Shown here one piece after another: positions 1 through 13,616 of a DNA stretch of 64,000 nucleotides. The position numbers and the translations under genes are program-made. Each line of letters begins with the position of its first letter. Within the stretch, counting starts at the first letter, position 1. Under the pieces are notes generated by a model. That model was not told the origin of the DNA and did no database searches. It was given only the letters and a program-made list of their open reading frames with translations. The stretch is from Lanius collurio. Lineage: Eukaryota > Chordata > Aves > Passeriformes > Laniidae. Location: positions 51,466,251-51,530,250 of the forward strand of contig JACBWW010000003.1 in NCBI GenBank assembly GCA_020086605.1, written 5' to 3'.

Positions 1-40
1 GCATATTATGCTGTATGTTTCATGTTCGTAGTGTCCTCTT

Positions 41-255
41 TCTCCGTCTTAGTTTTCCTTCCTGTCTTCCTTCCCCCTCTCTTCCTTCTCTCCTTTCTCC
101 CCTCCATTTCTTCTTTTTTTCCTCTTTCTTCCCTTCTTTCTCTCTTTCCTTCTTGTGCTCTCTCACTCTGTTTTGGTTCCTCCCTTTGTGTTTCATTTTT
201 TCTTCCTTATTCTTTTTCTTTCTCACCCTCTTTTTTTTTTATCTTTCTCTCCTTT
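41..255. repeat. Polypyrimidine low-complexity tract
   Basis: About 215 bases on the plus strand are almost entirely C and T, in irregular CTTCC, TTCC, CTTT and TCTC runs with few purines. The open frames that cross it on both strands (Leu/Phe/Ser-rich on plus, Lys/Glu/Arg-rich on minus) are products of this composition and not genes. Such tracts are common in bird introns and can adopt triplex (H-DNA) structure; that is general knowledge and was not tested here. Confidence 0.9.
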
Positions 256-3200
256 CTGACTTTTGGCATGGTCAAGCTTATTGATCATTTGGGTATCAGT
301 CAAGGGTGAAAGTGACTTGGCAAGGACCATTAAGTCAATCACTATGATTAAATACTCCCAAGAATTTTAAAATGTGCTGAAATCAGAAATGGGCAGATAC
401 TTAACTGTCTGACCTGTCAGGCATATGAATATCAGCACTGCTAGTGGAAAAGTTGTATCACAGACCTGACAGGCTGAGATGCCTTAGTCACACTTATCTG
501 TAAGCAGGCACTCTTGCCTCTGAATCTCCAAGAAATAAATACACCAAAATAGCTCTATGGAATAACATGTTACTATTGGTATTCACATTTTCCCTGTTCA
601 CAGTTCCCTGTTCACTTTGCCAAGGCAGATCAAATTTAAGTTTGATAATTACATTACGAATTCCTCCTACATTTTCAGCTGCATTTGTTATTCTTCATTC
701 ACTGTCATATACTTTTGTGTAAGGTAGCTGTATTTTGTTAAATAGCTCCTACATTTTGCTTCCAGGTAACTTCATTCTAATTGTAGATAGACTGATTGCT
801 TTGCTTTAAAAAAATGCAGTGGGGTCTTCTGTGACAAATAATGTTGTGAATAATATGGTGCACAATGCTTGCAAGCACAGACAGCTTGCACAGTAGGCAT
901 GTGTAAAGCATATAGGCAGTGATATTTAAAAATGAGTATTTGACTTGGGATACAAAATTCATTCACTCATATCACATAATTCTTTTGAAAATCCTGGCCG
1001 AATACAGAATATTCTGTATTCCTATAACTTAGTCCATCTGGTTATAAATGCCAGTATGATTGTTAGTCTGAACTCTGACCCAGAACCCAGACTGAATGTC
1101 TATCAGTGAGACCTAACATTCTTGAAAACAGTAGGAAAGTATTACAAATATGCTGTAAACTTCCATTTCCTCACTTAGGCTTTTGAACATGCATTGGAGT
1201 CCTTCAGGGGAAGTCACAAAGAGGAGGACACCATTGTGCCACTCCCTCTTTACTCAGACTAGAATAGTTTTACTGCATGAAACAGATAATAAAGTTTGGA
1301 TGGGAAAGAGTAAGTGGAGGTCATTCCACAAATATTGGTTTACTAATGTGCTGCTGTTACTGCCTCATATTCACAGTACAGGATACTGCCATAGTATGAA
1401 GATTAAGGATAATACAACCCAAACAATGAAAAATGCATTAAAGAAAATGTAGTGATGGAGAGAGCTGGAGGGGAAAGTGCCATAATACTGACCTCCTCTT
1501 GGCTACTTACACTTTCTCAAGTAAGGTTCTAAGCAGCTTCTAGTACAAAATACCTCTGTTAAGAAAACTGAATAGCAGCAATATTCAGGAGTACCCACTA
1601 CAGTCCTGACTCAAGGAATATTTTCTTCAGAAGCACTGTGCACAGGGAGATGGTGTTCATATGTTTCAGTATTACAATTAGCTGTGATTTTGTTAACTCC
1701 CTGTTAAATGTTCCTTGTATTCTGCTAGAATATCTGTGCGAAATCTGTTTGGAGATGAGAGAGAATGCAATTCTATTTTATGCAATGTTTCCTAATTTAG
1801 ATTTTGTACCACTTAGTTTTCAAGTGGAATCCAAGGAATTAGTTTTGGTCTACTGCTACAAGATTTTGCTTATCTTAGTGACTAAATTTATTGTGTTTAT
1901 CAGTCATGGTCAGTCAAGATGATGTTGGCGTGTAGTTGTGTTTGTCTGAGATTTAGACAACTGGCATTCTCAGCAAAAGCTGTCACTACTGTAATGTTCT
2001 GCCATCTCTTGTCAGGAGAGTTTGATGATTTGGGAATCCTGTAGGCTATGTGAAAAGCAGAAGTGCCTTGAGTTCTTCACACAGGCAGAGCAACTTTTAC
2101 ATAGTGTGTGCCGTGCAATCAGCTTTGACAGAATTTGTGTCTTGATCCCCGTCTTTAGTAATGGAGTAGCATCTGTTCAGGTACCTATTCAAACACTAGC
2201 TGTATTGCCCCTTAGCTCCAGTAATTTAGGACTTTCTGTCCATCACCAAAAAATGCCAGTGTTTGTTCTGCCCAATACACTTCTTTGTGGAGATATATTA
2301 GTAAAAGAGTGTATAACAATGTGATAGCTCCCACATGAGTGTGGTACAGCTCAGCATTGTGCAATGGAAGCTTTCAAGAGACTCTTGAATGGTGAAAGTT
2401 TAGAAAATATGTTTAATATGATCATTGCACCAAATAAAATTATTTAGTGTGTACTTGAAGGTAGATTATCACTTTGAATTCTGTGTACCATGGGCATAAA
2501 AAAGGGAATTTTCATAATAGGAAATTACTGCACACAGCGTCAGTATAACAAAAGAGAAGAAAATGTAAATATTGCAGGGGAAAAAAATGTGCTGGGAAAT
2601 TGCTGTGCTTTGTCACTGATGTAATAAGAAAAGGGAATTATCCAGAATCACATCAAATATTATCCTTCTGTCATAATAGCAGTACCGCAGTATGTAGAGG
2701 AAAAGAAATCAGGAAAGGGTAGTGAGGTGCTGAAAGGGGAAGAGAAGATTTTTGTTTGGTTTGTGGATTGTGTAGGTCATAAAGTCAGTGAGCTCATGGA
2801 AGGATGTTAACCCATCCTTCCAAATTCCTCTTTTCTGTTTGCATTGGATTTAAATATAGTTAAGGTACATTAAACATGTCACTTATTTACTGCAATTTGG
2901 TAATAATGAAATGCAGTGTATGTACAATCATTCTTCATTGATCAAATCTGAAATGCATTCCACTGGTGAGTGTAGATTTTCTGTTTGTTAGCTGGAGGGG
3001 TGAAAAGAATTGTTCATACAAAAAAGTTTTCTTGTGTCTCAGGTTTTGCTTTAATTACTTCTGTGACCGTTTTTTTTCTGTATTATCTGTTGTAATGTTT
3101 TCAATGTCTTTATATGATTCTTGAAGTTTCAGGGAAGATAAGCATGTAGATATAAAATTAATCATAATTCTTGATGATACTTGCAGAAGTTACAGATGCA

Positions 3201-5429
3201 AATATTCTGGCATATGCCAGAGAAGAGAAACAAATCTATAACAAATTTAGAATGCCTCTGTTTTTCTGTTATTCTTCATGAAGGATTCTCCTTGGCTTGA
3301 AACAGAATTCTGTGCATGGAGCTGTACATAAATTAAGCCCACAAAATACTTCTAACCCTGATTCTAATTTCAGACTAAAATTACATAAAAAACATTTATA
3401 AGTAATTTGTAGCTAGAAAGAAGATGGTCATTCTATCTACTTGGCATATATTCTTTAATAAACACTTAAGAATATAGAGACTGTTGACATTGCAGACAAT
3501 TGATAACCTGGTTTAGTGACATATTTCTGGACACATAACTAACATCTGCTGATGCCTTTCAGATGCCATATGCTGAGATTATAAAGTTACAGATAGGTTA
3601 GGAAATTTTGGTAGCAAGTGTTCGTAATTACTAATCTTGAAGAAAAGACAGGCAAAATCGGAACTTAAGTATATCTGATGAACATCTAAGATTTAATTTC
3701 TATTCACAACTGCATTATTAATTGTTGCAGTGTTGAAGGTAGCACAGTAAAATATTTCAGACTTTTTGTATTATTTAATGTTAAACATTGATCAGAAGCT
3801 GGGGGAGGGTCAAAGAAAGAGTGTGGAAAAGAGTATTGGACTCGTATCATGCTATTTTGTTTCAGCTAGATACTTGGTATGCATGAACATAGCTAGACTC
3901 TTTTGCTATCTATTTCTCTCTGTACTCCACTCTAAAATGATTTATAATGTTTGAATCCCTTCCCCTTTTTAGCCAAGTGCAATATTACAGCAAAGAGTAT
4001 ATTGGTGCTGATTTTGAATACCATTTCACAACCAGCTCTGTCCCTTGCTTCTTTCTCTTTTAGGGCATCGTATCACTTGGAGAATGATGAGCTAAAAGTA
4101 ATGAGTGTTGATGTAGTGATGCTATAATTTTTTGTGCAGCTTAAAATGCAGATTTGAGCTGACCTGTGTGAAGGGAAAAAGCTCCCTGTCCCCCACACAG
4201 AGGGGCACGAAGACACAAGCCCTTGCCCTGAGTTCCTGGGGTACAGAGCTCATTATGGGATAAAGAGAAAGAGCATGCTGGGATCGTGTGGGACTTGCTA
4301 TGGAATGTTTAGGGGAGGGACCAAAGGTGGGCATATGATGGGATCGTGCCAGTTTGGGTAGGAACAAATGTACAAAAATGGAGAGGGAAGAAGATACAGG
4401 GGACCTGTTGACAGTTTGCTTGTTGACACCGTAGTCTGTGTTTCACGTGGTGGGCTACATATACATCTATAGTTTATGTATTTTGGTGCACTTGAATGTG
4501 CTGCTTCTTATCTATTTATTGATTTCATTAGTAGCAAAATTTGTTGACATAATATGTGCACTGGTTTTGATTCTAGAACTATTCTGTAGTTACTGTTTTT
4601 TACATTAAAATGTAGAATGGATAATATTACCCATTCCCATGAATGAACTATTAAGTCCTTCAAATTCAGTTATTAAAAATAAAGTACTTCAATAAGTAGA
4701 AAGTATAGTATTAATATTTGGAGGCACTATTTTTTTTTATTTTCCATACTGATGTATTTTACTGCTTTAGGATTTCCAGTTTCCCATTGAAGTGTTAGCT
4801 ACAGTTCTGAAAGAGTAATCAGTTACATTTTTTATTTCAGACATGTTGTCTATCCATATATGTGTTTGCCATTATTATAGAAACAAAGAAAAATAAGATT
4901 GTAGTGTATTGTCTTACTGAATGCATGACTATATGCATCTCAGTCTGTTCATCTTTTTAAGACAATTGTTTCATTTATAAGCAAGTACTTTTTTTGTCTG
5001 AAATCCTAATAGCTTCTGGCAAAAGTATTTTAGAGATACAATAAATGGCATACAAATATTTTAAACTAAATGGCAAAAAAGATTTGCACTAGAAACATTG
5101 AAGGGCTACAAGTAAGGAAAATAATAAGCTCCTTAAATATTGAATATATTGAAAAATTGACAATTAGCTCAGGTGACTGTAAAAGACTCTAGTAGCCTTA
5201 CTGTCATTAAATGGAGAAAGTTAAATTTAACTGTAAATATTTCAGAGTTATTTCAAGAAAATATGTTGGAAGTAATGTTGAATATTTGAAAGGCTACTCA
5301 AAATAATTAATTTAGTTGCATGCCATTAAAATATTGGAGTATGCCTAGAATCAGATGGAAAATAAATAGCAAGATAAATAGGAACTTTATAATTTTTCAG
5401 TATTTTTTTAATATTAACAGATATTATGA
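256..5429. other. Unannotated A+T-rich DNA
   Basis: No recognised repeat, RNA gene or exon. Open frames at 1183-1452, 1638-1922 and 2022-2324 (plus) and 4122-4367 (minus) are 80-100 codons long. They have no domain, signal peptide or repeat pattern that I recognise and no splice or promoter context. The interval 4140-4370 is somewhat richer in G+C than its surroundings but matches nothing I know. It is most likely intronic or intergenic DNA, possibly including repeats too old to recognise by eye. Confidence 0.6.
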
Positions 5430-6833
5430 TAAATCAAGCAGGTGATGTAGAAGACCAACTTGCCTGAACAGAGAACTCCTCTTGGAAATCAAGAGGAAAA
5501 AGAAATTGTATGATCTCTATAAGTAAGGTTAGTCTTCACAGGGAGATTACAGAGATGTAGTTCACAGACATAGGGAGAAAGCACAAAAGGCCAAAGCTTA
5601 GTTACAGTTGAAACTGGTCAGTGTTGTGTCCAAAACCAAAAAAGACATTTTGAAATATATTAATAGCAAGAGAGGTCTAAGGAAAATGTTTGATTGATAC
5701 TTGATGTAATACTTGATGACCCTTAACAAATAGGGATGAAGAAAAGGTGGAGGTATTCAATGTTGGGAGGTTTTTTGCCTCAGTCTTTAATAATACTGGG
5801 AGCCCTTGGGCTACTTGGTCCTCTGAGGTGGAGGACCACAGATACAGAAACAGTGATTTTCCCCTGGTGGACACTGAAGTTTTAAGCGAGGGCTTGTATC
5901 AGTTGAATGTCTGTAAGTACTGAAGGAGCTGGTGGATGTTATTGAAGGACCCCTCCTGATCATCTGCTGCAAGTCTTGGAAGTTTAGCAAGGTCCCTGCT
6001 GACTGACAGCTCTCCAATATTGCTCCACTCTACAAAAAGGATGTGAGGAAAGACCCAGGGAACTACAGATGTGTTAGTCTAACCTCAGGCTGTAGAAATA
6101 TGGAGAGGATTATACTGGGTGGTATTGAAAGGCATTTAAAGAACAATGCAATCATCAGGCACAGTAAACTTGGGTTCACAAAAGGAAAGTCCTACCTAAT
6201 TTAGTGCCTTTCTGATTAAGGTCACCCACACTGGATTACGGGAAGGCAGTTGAAGTAGTTTTTCTGGATTTCAGTGAGGCTTTTGATACTGTCCCTCACA
6301 ACATCTTTCTGAACCACTTGACCACCTGTAGGCTGAGCAAGTTCAACAGTGAACTGAATGAAGAACTGGCTGAACAGATTGCAGGGAGTGGGGCTACATC
6401 TGGCTGTCACCAACAGTGTTGCTCAGGCTTTAAATCTAGGGCCAGTTCTGTTCAATATTTTTATCAGTGATCTGGATGCAGGAGCTGAATACACCCTTAC
6501 TAAGTTTACTGATGATACCAAACTGGGAGGTGTCATTGAATCACATGAGGGACAACAGGCTTTGCAGTGGGATCTACATAGATCGAAACATTGGGCAGTC
6601 ACCAGTGGCATGAAGTTTAACAAGACCAAATGCTGAGTTCTGCTCCTAGGACAGAGTAACTCTGGGCACATGTATAAACTGGGAGAGGAATGTCTGGAGA
6701 GCAGCCCTGCAGAGAGGAGTCTCCTCCACAGAAGCCAGCAGTGTGCCGTGAGTGCACTAAAAGTGTGCCAAACTGGGTGTGAGAGCAAACTGCATCCTGG
6801 GGTGTATCAAACACAGCATAACTGGCTGGGCTA
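5430..6833 (+). mobile_element. CR1 LINE fragment, ORF2 reverse-transcriptase region, plus strand
   Basis: This is a decayed internal piece of a CR1 non-LTR retrotransposon. From 5440 it follows the linker of CR1 ORF2 upstream of the reverse transcriptase. From about 6000 it enters the reverse-transcriptase domain: a GNYR-like block near 6057, a remnant of the FDTVPHN block near 6280-6305, the [20 protein letters not shown] block at 6420-6490, and the [10 protein letters not shown] catalytic block near 6500-6530, with the second Asp pair kept as DD. The thumb follows to about 6640. Many stops and frameshifts break it, so it is dead. It has neither the CR1 5' UTR nor a 3' tail, and at about 6833 it runs directly into a minus-strand CR1. 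Confidence 0.9.
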
Positions 6834-7535
6834 TGTGCACACATTACCAGCTCAGTCTCTTTTATCCAACAGCACCCCCAGGTCCTTCTCAGCAGGGCTG
6901 CTCTCAGTATGTTCATCCTCAGCCTGGACTGATACTGGGGATTGCTCTGATCCAGGTGCGGCACCTTGTACTTGGCCCTTTTGAAATCCATTAAGTTCAC
7001 GTGGGCCCACTTCTTGAGCTTGTCCATGTCACTCTGGATGGATCCATCCTTCGGGGATGCCAACAGCACCACTTCATCTTGGTGTCATCTGCAGATTTGC
7101 TGAGGATGCACTCAATCGCTTTGTCTGTGTCATTGATGAAGTTGTTGAATAGCCTTGTATAGACCAATACAGACCCCTAAGGGACACCACTTGTCAGTGA
7201 TGTCTGTCAGAACACTGAACCATTGACTATTACCCTGTGGATGTGTCTGTCCAACCAATTAATTGTCTATTGGACAGTTCACCCCTCAAATCCGTATCTC
7301 TGTAATTACAAGAGAAGGATGTTATGAGTGACTGTGTCAAAGACTGCACAGGAGTCCAGTGAGATGCTGGCTGTAGCCTTTCCCTTGTCCTCCAATGCAG
7401 TCACTCCATCATAGAAGGCCACTAGTCTGGTTAGGCAGGACTTGCCCTGGGTAGAAGCCATGCTGGCTATCTCAGGTCATCTCCTTTTTTCTCCATGTGC
7501 CTTAGCAGAGTTTCCTTGGAGGATCTGTTCCACAA
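6834..7535 (-). mobile_element. CR1 LINE fragment, reverse-transcriptase region, minus strand
   Basis: Read on the minus strand this covers CR1 reverse transcriptase from about the DTVTHN block (near 7330) through the catalytic region to the thumb. The frame includes DKLKKWAHVNLMDFKRAKYK at about 6970-7030 and SNPQYQSRL downstream of it. Stops and small indels interrupt the frame. The coverage overlaps the same domain as the plus-strand copy at 5430-6833, so the two form a diverged inverted pair. No 3' tail remains, and no clear duplication marks the junction at about 6834. Confidence 0.88.
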
Positions 7536-10500
7536 TAAATGTAATTTATCTGACATAAGTAAAATTATGCCCTTTCACAATAACAGATTATAATGGCTTT
7601 ACTTCCATCTCTCTTCCCACATCATTACATATAGAATTTAGGGGAAACAGAGTGAATATAGAATGGAAAAAAAAATTAAGAAATGAGAAAATATTTCTGA
7701 ATACAGTGAAAAAGTTGGAACTTACTAAATTTTACTTTCTGTAATGACTGTTTAGTAAGACTTTTTGTCATACTTACTAGGACTAGACACATGTTACTAT
7801 TCTCTTAAGTGAATTAATCATCTAATACTTATTCATGAGCCTTTCTCAAAGGGACAAAGCATGTTTTTCTCCTTTGATCAGTGTCTGTACTTTCTAGGTA
7901 GTCTGTCTCCTATACTGAGCATCCAGTCTGACTCCCAAATCCTGGCAAGCTCCTGAGATTTTTACTAAGCAGAATTCCTTCCAGGCATCCTTTGGAATAA
8001 ATGACTCATCTGTGTTTCTTAAAGAAATTGTTTAAGAACCAAAGTCTGTGAGAGAATTCTAGGCTGATAATCCTCAGAATAAAATAATTTCCCTTTGGAT
8101 GAGAATCAAGTGTGTAAACTCTTGATGCATTTTTTCATCATTCTATAATTGCTAATTCTGGAAACTCTGTACTCAGAGGACTGGCTGTTGTGCATCTGAT
8201 TATTGAATGCCCAGGTCTCTTTATGCTTTTTGCCTGGAGCTAAGACTTTATGGTTTAAATAACTTGTCTTGGTGCCAGGTACCTTGTAGCCAAAGAAGAG
8301 GCCTATGTCAACGAGAAACTGTAAGTGCTGTAATCTGTATTAACCTGCCTTGAACTTAAGTGTGAGGATGCTAAAAAAAAGCTAAAGTAAGGCATTAATA
8401 TTACGTATTGGTTAGTGCTGTGATGGCAGAACGGGAGACTGTGCATAACCACAAAGTATGTGAAGACTGTGATCATCAAAACGGACTAAGATTTATGTTT
8501 TTGCATACAGGATGATTTGGGGAATACTCAAGAAGCATGACTTACAAAATGAGAAAAAAAACCAATATAAACAGATTCAGGAGCAGTTGAGACCCTGCTT
8601 ACCCTTGGGAGAACCAAATAGCCTAGAAACATTAGACATAGTAGGAATATAAAGAAAGAAAATTAATTTATAAATTCTCCCATCAAAGTCTCTTAGTCTT
8701 AATCATTTTAATGTCAGCAACTGAGAACCAACAATGACCATAGCCAACAGTGTCATCCTGAGATCCTGGATGTTGTAGACTCATAAAGCAGCTCATTAAT
8801 TAACTAATTTTATTGATTAATTTTATTAATTAATACTCATAATAGTGTTACTGACTGACAGTTTTGTATACATAGTGGTGATCAGTAATAAGGAAAAACT
8901 AATTATTAGCATAAAATGTGTTGTTAATTAATAAATTTAGTAAAGTTTGGGTTTAAAGCTTAGAACTGCCCCGATTTGTCAGTCTTCTAAGCACTATATA
9001 GCATTCTCTTAATTAACTGAAACATAGATAGACATATATATAATCTATATGTGCACATACATACATAGACACATACAATTTAATAGCAATGGCCTAAAAG
9101 TGAAACACTGAAGCACTGGCCATTGGAGAAAGAGCACCATCCTTCAGCCAACTCATCTTCTGCAGGTATTGTTTCCACCTCTGGAACCCCCAGGTGTTAG
9201 TGTGGCCCTTCTCTTGCTTTCTCACCTAGACTCTTCACTGCTGCTGTCACCTCTTCTCCATGCTGTCACTAAGGACCTGGAAATTCTTTTTTTTTTGCTG
9301 GTAATACTCATTGAAGCAGCAGCTGTTCAGCTTGAGGATACTTGCTTACTCAGAAAGACACTCGTCTTGTACCATGCATAGTGCTGAGTTTTCTATTCTT
9401 ACCAGTCTTCACAGCATCCTAGATCCATAATTTAATAATTTCTAAAATGAGGGGTTTGTTAACAAAACCATTGAACATGACAGCTTTCATAGCATCTCAG
9501 TGCACAAAGTGTTTGAAAATTAGATTAAATGGACCTCTGATCTTCTACATCAGATGCTGTGTTCCTGTGAAAAAGATATGAGTCAAACAGATGAAAATAA
9601 TGTTGTTCTGTATTTTTAATGGATCTGTGTAAAAGGTGTTCAAAGAAAATCAAATCAAAACAAGCATATCTAATTCAAAGGTAGTAAAAGTGAAAATGTT
9701 CAGCAAGTTATGAGTTGTTGAAGTCTGTGGATTCAAGGGCCAGAGTTTCTTCTTTGCAGTTGCTGAAGCCCTCTAAGTTGCAGCCTGGGAACCCAGGGGT
9801 CTCTCCATTCTGCTTCCATGACTGCTGCTGCTGCTCCTGTTTGCAGGCTTGGCAAAGCGAGGCTGAGCCTGTGTCCCAGAGAGTCCACATGTGAGCACAT
9901 GCTCATACACACACACAGCTACACACTCACAGAGCACTCAAAATTTGCTAAGAAATGACACACATATGTTCAGAATTAAATTCCCTGGGGAATTTAATCA
10001 GTCAGGTCTCTAGTTGCTGGGACATTTACCACCAGCCCCTTCTCCATTTGCTGCCATTTCTGTGGTGTGCAGCACTGATACATAGAGAGAATGAGAGAAC
10101 ACTAACAAACTAGGTAAGAAAAGGATTTAATAAATTCATGTGAGGAAAATAAGATCTCTGAATAGCAGAAGAAGTTGTTACAGTCCTCACCAAAGGGTAC
10201 ATTGCCTTCTGCTAACATGTATTTTTTTCCAGAAAAGACTGAAGATGAGATTTAATTCCAGTGGAAAGGTTTGGTTTGTTGATGATATCCTCTCTTGATT
10301 TGACCCCTTTTTGCCTTTGAGCAAGGAATTAATTAACTTCGCTGTCATTATGGAGATGGCATTGAAGAGGTTATATTAGGGATGCAGTGTAGGGTATATC
10401 TACCCTCTGTTTCAACTTTAGGTCAGCAGATCGTAATCATGGACTGAATCTGTATCACTCTGTAGATGCAATAATGATTATTTCATGCTGTTGTATCTTT

Positions 10501-12221
10501 CTACAATGATTTCTTGCCTTCCAGTTTGGAGCTGGAACAGCTTTTAGCCCTTTAATGAATCCATGCAAAGCCTTTTGTGTCTGATTGCGATGCTCAGTGA
10601 AAAGTAGGAAAACCACAGCAAGAAAAATGCAGAATTTGCTGCTCTGGGTTAGAAGGGGACAGAAAAACGAAAGACATACATTTTCAATTAGGTTTGGATT
10701 GGTTGAAAACATTATCAGCAATGTTTCTGACAGTTCTACTGTTGTGAATCTAGCAATTCTGATGGTTGGTTTAGCAGGAAATTGAAAGAAAATGTCAAAA
10801 TCAAAGGGACCATAAATCCCTTGGTGGATTTGAAGTAGATGTTGTTAGATGCATAAATGCTAGGACCTGTGGAGTCTAATTAACAAAGGATCTTTTTACT
10901 TCCATACTTGGAAATAAAAAGTAAGAAGAGAGAGGAAACTTTATATGAGCATCATTTAAATCATTAAATTCTGACATGTAAAATGAGCTCATTGGGTAAA
11001 TTAATTGCTTTAAAGTTTACTTTGGGTTGGTGTCTTTGTATACTTGCTCTAAGCATAGAAGAAACCCACTTTCCACTACTATCACAATACATCTTTTCAT
11101 CAACACTAAATTTTCTTCGAATGGTTTAAGGAAAAAGAGGAAAAAAAAGAGAAAGGCTTTCAGAAGGGACTTAAAAAAAAGTCTTCTACTTTAAAAGCCT
11201 GAAGCCAACATTGTAAACCGTAGAGTTACACATCTTTTTTCCTCAAGTGGGAGACTGATGCTCATTAGGGAGAGTTTCCTAAACTGGCAAAATAATAAAA
11301 ACATTTATATGTAATAAAAAATCAAAGTATCCAGTACTTGCAATCCCTAAGTGTAGATTTTAATAAGAGATGGCTATTATTGAGTAATACTTGATCATAT
11401 GTATAAGAAATAAAAGCCACAGAAACAATTATTTCCATGACATGACATGTGTCCACTCAAATATGTCATAGGCACAGACTCAGATTTCAGAACTTTTCTG
11501 GAGTAAGTTAAGATGCTCTAGGGCCTTAAAACAGGGTTGAAAATTTCACGCATTTTTGTGTACCCTAGCTAAAAGTGAAAGGAAAATTACTTTTTTTTTG
11601 GGGGGTGGTGGTGGTGAAAACTTGTCAGAAAGAAATCAGCAGGGCAAAATGCATACAGAAAATTAAAAATGGACTAGTAAGTTGTGCTTCTTTGACATCA
11701 CAGAATTTCTACACTGTGTTGCATAACTGGTATCTTTTGTATAAAGGATTCCATTACTATTTTGTACAAAGTTATTTTTCAGTAATTAATAAAAAGTGCT
11801 AGTACTCTGGGATTTTAAATTTCTCTCAGAATTGACATACTTTTCAATATGTGTTGATACTCATAAGCTTTTTTTTTGACCTAGGGACATGTGTTTGTCC
11901 TGTAGAATTCACATATTGAGGTTATAAAAATCTAGATGCTCCATATTCAACTGTTAGTTGCTACTTAATGCAAAGTTTCAAAGCATACAAAGAAATGTAC
12001 ATTCTTAATTTGAGATGGTATCATACTAATTTAGTTAAGATAGTTTGCTAGATAACTAGCATAAATCAATATGCTCCCAGCAGATTCAGAGAAGGTAGAT
12101 CCTAACTAGCTGGTCTTTTTCATAATATAGTTAATCATGTTTTTAAACAAAAAAAAAAGTTGAAAAATGTATTCTCTAGTAAGAATTTTAAAGGATAATC
12201 AAAATAAATCATACTCTGTAA
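7536..12221. other. Unannotated A+T-rich DNA
   Basis: No recognised gene or dispersed repeat. 8790-8960 is very rich in A+T with repeated TTAATTAA-like motifs, and 9030-9080 holds an imperfect ATAG/CATA repeat. Short open frames at 9169-9381, 9708-9890, 10455-10785 and 11575-11802 lack recognisable domains. A purine-rich patch lies around 11130-11190. Confidence 0.6.
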
Positions 12222-12957
12222 AGGTAAGTTTGCTGATGATACAAAACTAGGAGGAGCAATTGACTCCTTCAAAGGCAGAGAGACCTCAGCAAATTAGAGG
12301 ACTGGGCAATCACCAACTATGTGAAGTTTAAGGGCAGTTGCTGGATTCTGCACCTTAGATGGGGCAACCCTGGAGGTACAGACAGACTTGGGACTGAGAG
12401 ACTGGGGAGGAGCACAGTGGAAAGGGACCTTGACGTCCTGGCCAGTGGCAAGTTGAACATGAGTCAGCAGTGCCCTGGCAGCCAGGAGAGTCAACCCTGT
12501 CCTGGGGGGCATCAGGCACAGCATCACCAGCCAGGCAAGGGAGGGATTGTCCTGCTCTGCTCTGCACTGGGACAGCCTCACCTTGAATATTTGGGTGGCA
12601 CAATATAAGAGAGATATTAAGCTATCAGAGGGCATCCAAAGGAGAACAACAAAGGTGGTGAAGAGCCTTGAGGGGAAGCCGAATGAGGTGCAGCTGAAGT
12701 CGCTTGGTCTGTTCAGCCTGGAACAGAGGAGACCAAAACCGCAGTGCATTCTGCAGCTTCTTCACAAAGAGAAGAAGAGGAGCAAGCATCAATCTCTTCT
12801 CTCTGGTGAGCAGTGATAGTACCCAAGGCAATGGCATGGTGCTGTGTCTGGGGAGATTAAGGTTAGATATTAGGAAAGAGCTCTTCACCCAGAGGGTGGT
12901 TGGGCACTGGAACAGGTTCCCCAGGGAAGTGGTCATGGTACCAAGCCTGACACTTTT
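12222..12957 (+). mobile_element. CR1 LINE fragment, end of reverse transcriptase and 3' region
   Basis: It begins with the CR1 catalytic block KFADDTKLGG at about 12224-12253 and continues through the thumb (the FCTLDGA-like and AVTSWLVA-like parts are degraded). It then enters the C-terminal part of ORF2 with the typical IQRRTTKVVKSLEG block at about 12628-12670. The 3' region follows, with its CAGCCTGGA motif near 12714, the TTAGATATTAGGAAAGAGCT block near 12862 and CACTGGAACAGGTTCCCCAG at 12906. It stops before the usual 3' tail. Frameshifts split the reading frame. Minus-strand frames over this interval are antisense artefacts. Confidence 0.93.
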
Positions 12958-13611
12958 TTGAAAAGATAAGTTTATGAGGCTTTCTTTCATGCTGTGTTGA
13001 CTTTTGAACCTGTGTGTATCCCACCAACTTCTTAAACTCTGGGCTACTGGATGCCACCATGTTCATGTCATAGTGTAATTTCTTATTTCCCTAGACATTT
13101 TTGAATTATAAAAGTTTTTGTTTCACTGTGTAGTGTGATTTTTTTTTTTTTAATCTCCTAACATCTCTATACAGTACAAAGACAGTATGTACCAAAAAAA
13201 GAGCAAGTGTTGCTGAATCTTTTTCTATATATTGAGCTCCATAGGGGACAGTGAATGTGCATTTTTTCTTCCACATCTACACAAAGACAGAACTAGAACT
13301 CAAATAAAATGGTTAAAAGTGTGTTTCACCTGCTGCCTCTGGCTTGATGGTAGGTGTGTTTCTCACTTGTTTTGTCCTCAGAGAATGTCACAGAAAACAG
13401 AATTTCAGCGTGATATATTATGACTTGACAAAACACTGAAAAATTGATGAAGGAAATGCAAGTACAGGTACAATTTGTGCTCATATAGTGTTTTTACTAT
13501 AAATATTGTTAATGCTAGTAGAAATGCAATTAATTAGAAAAAGTATTCTGAACATTTTCTGTACAATCTGAAAATAACGTATTTTCAATGGAATATTATA
13601 AATGAGCAATC
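12958..13611. other. Unannotated DNA between CR1 and the LTR composite
   Basis: I see nothing identifiable here apart from a T run at about 13140-13152. It is A+T-rich unique-looking sequence. Confidence 0.5.
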
Positions 13612-13616
13612 CCTAT
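13612..13616. repeat. 5-bp target-site duplication, left copy (CCTAT)
   Basis: CCTAT directly precedes the TGTGCTGG start of an ERVL-type LTR. The same five bases directly follow the LTR end (CACAACA) at 16458-16462. A 5-bp duplication is normal for ERVL and many other LTR retroelements. Confidence 0.8.

Noticed and set aside
1183..1452. 89-codon plus-strand open frame
   Set aside because: No domain or homology recognised; flanked by featureless DNA.
2022..2324. 100-codon plus-strand open frame
   Set aside because: No recognisable domain, no splice or promoter context, and of a length expected by chance in 64 kb.
6423..6788. Minus-strand 121-codon frame
   Set aside because: It is antisense to CR1 reverse-transcriptase sequence.
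12294..12990. Minus-strand frames of 121 and 151 codons
   Set aside because: They are antisense to the plus-strand CR1 at 12222-12957.
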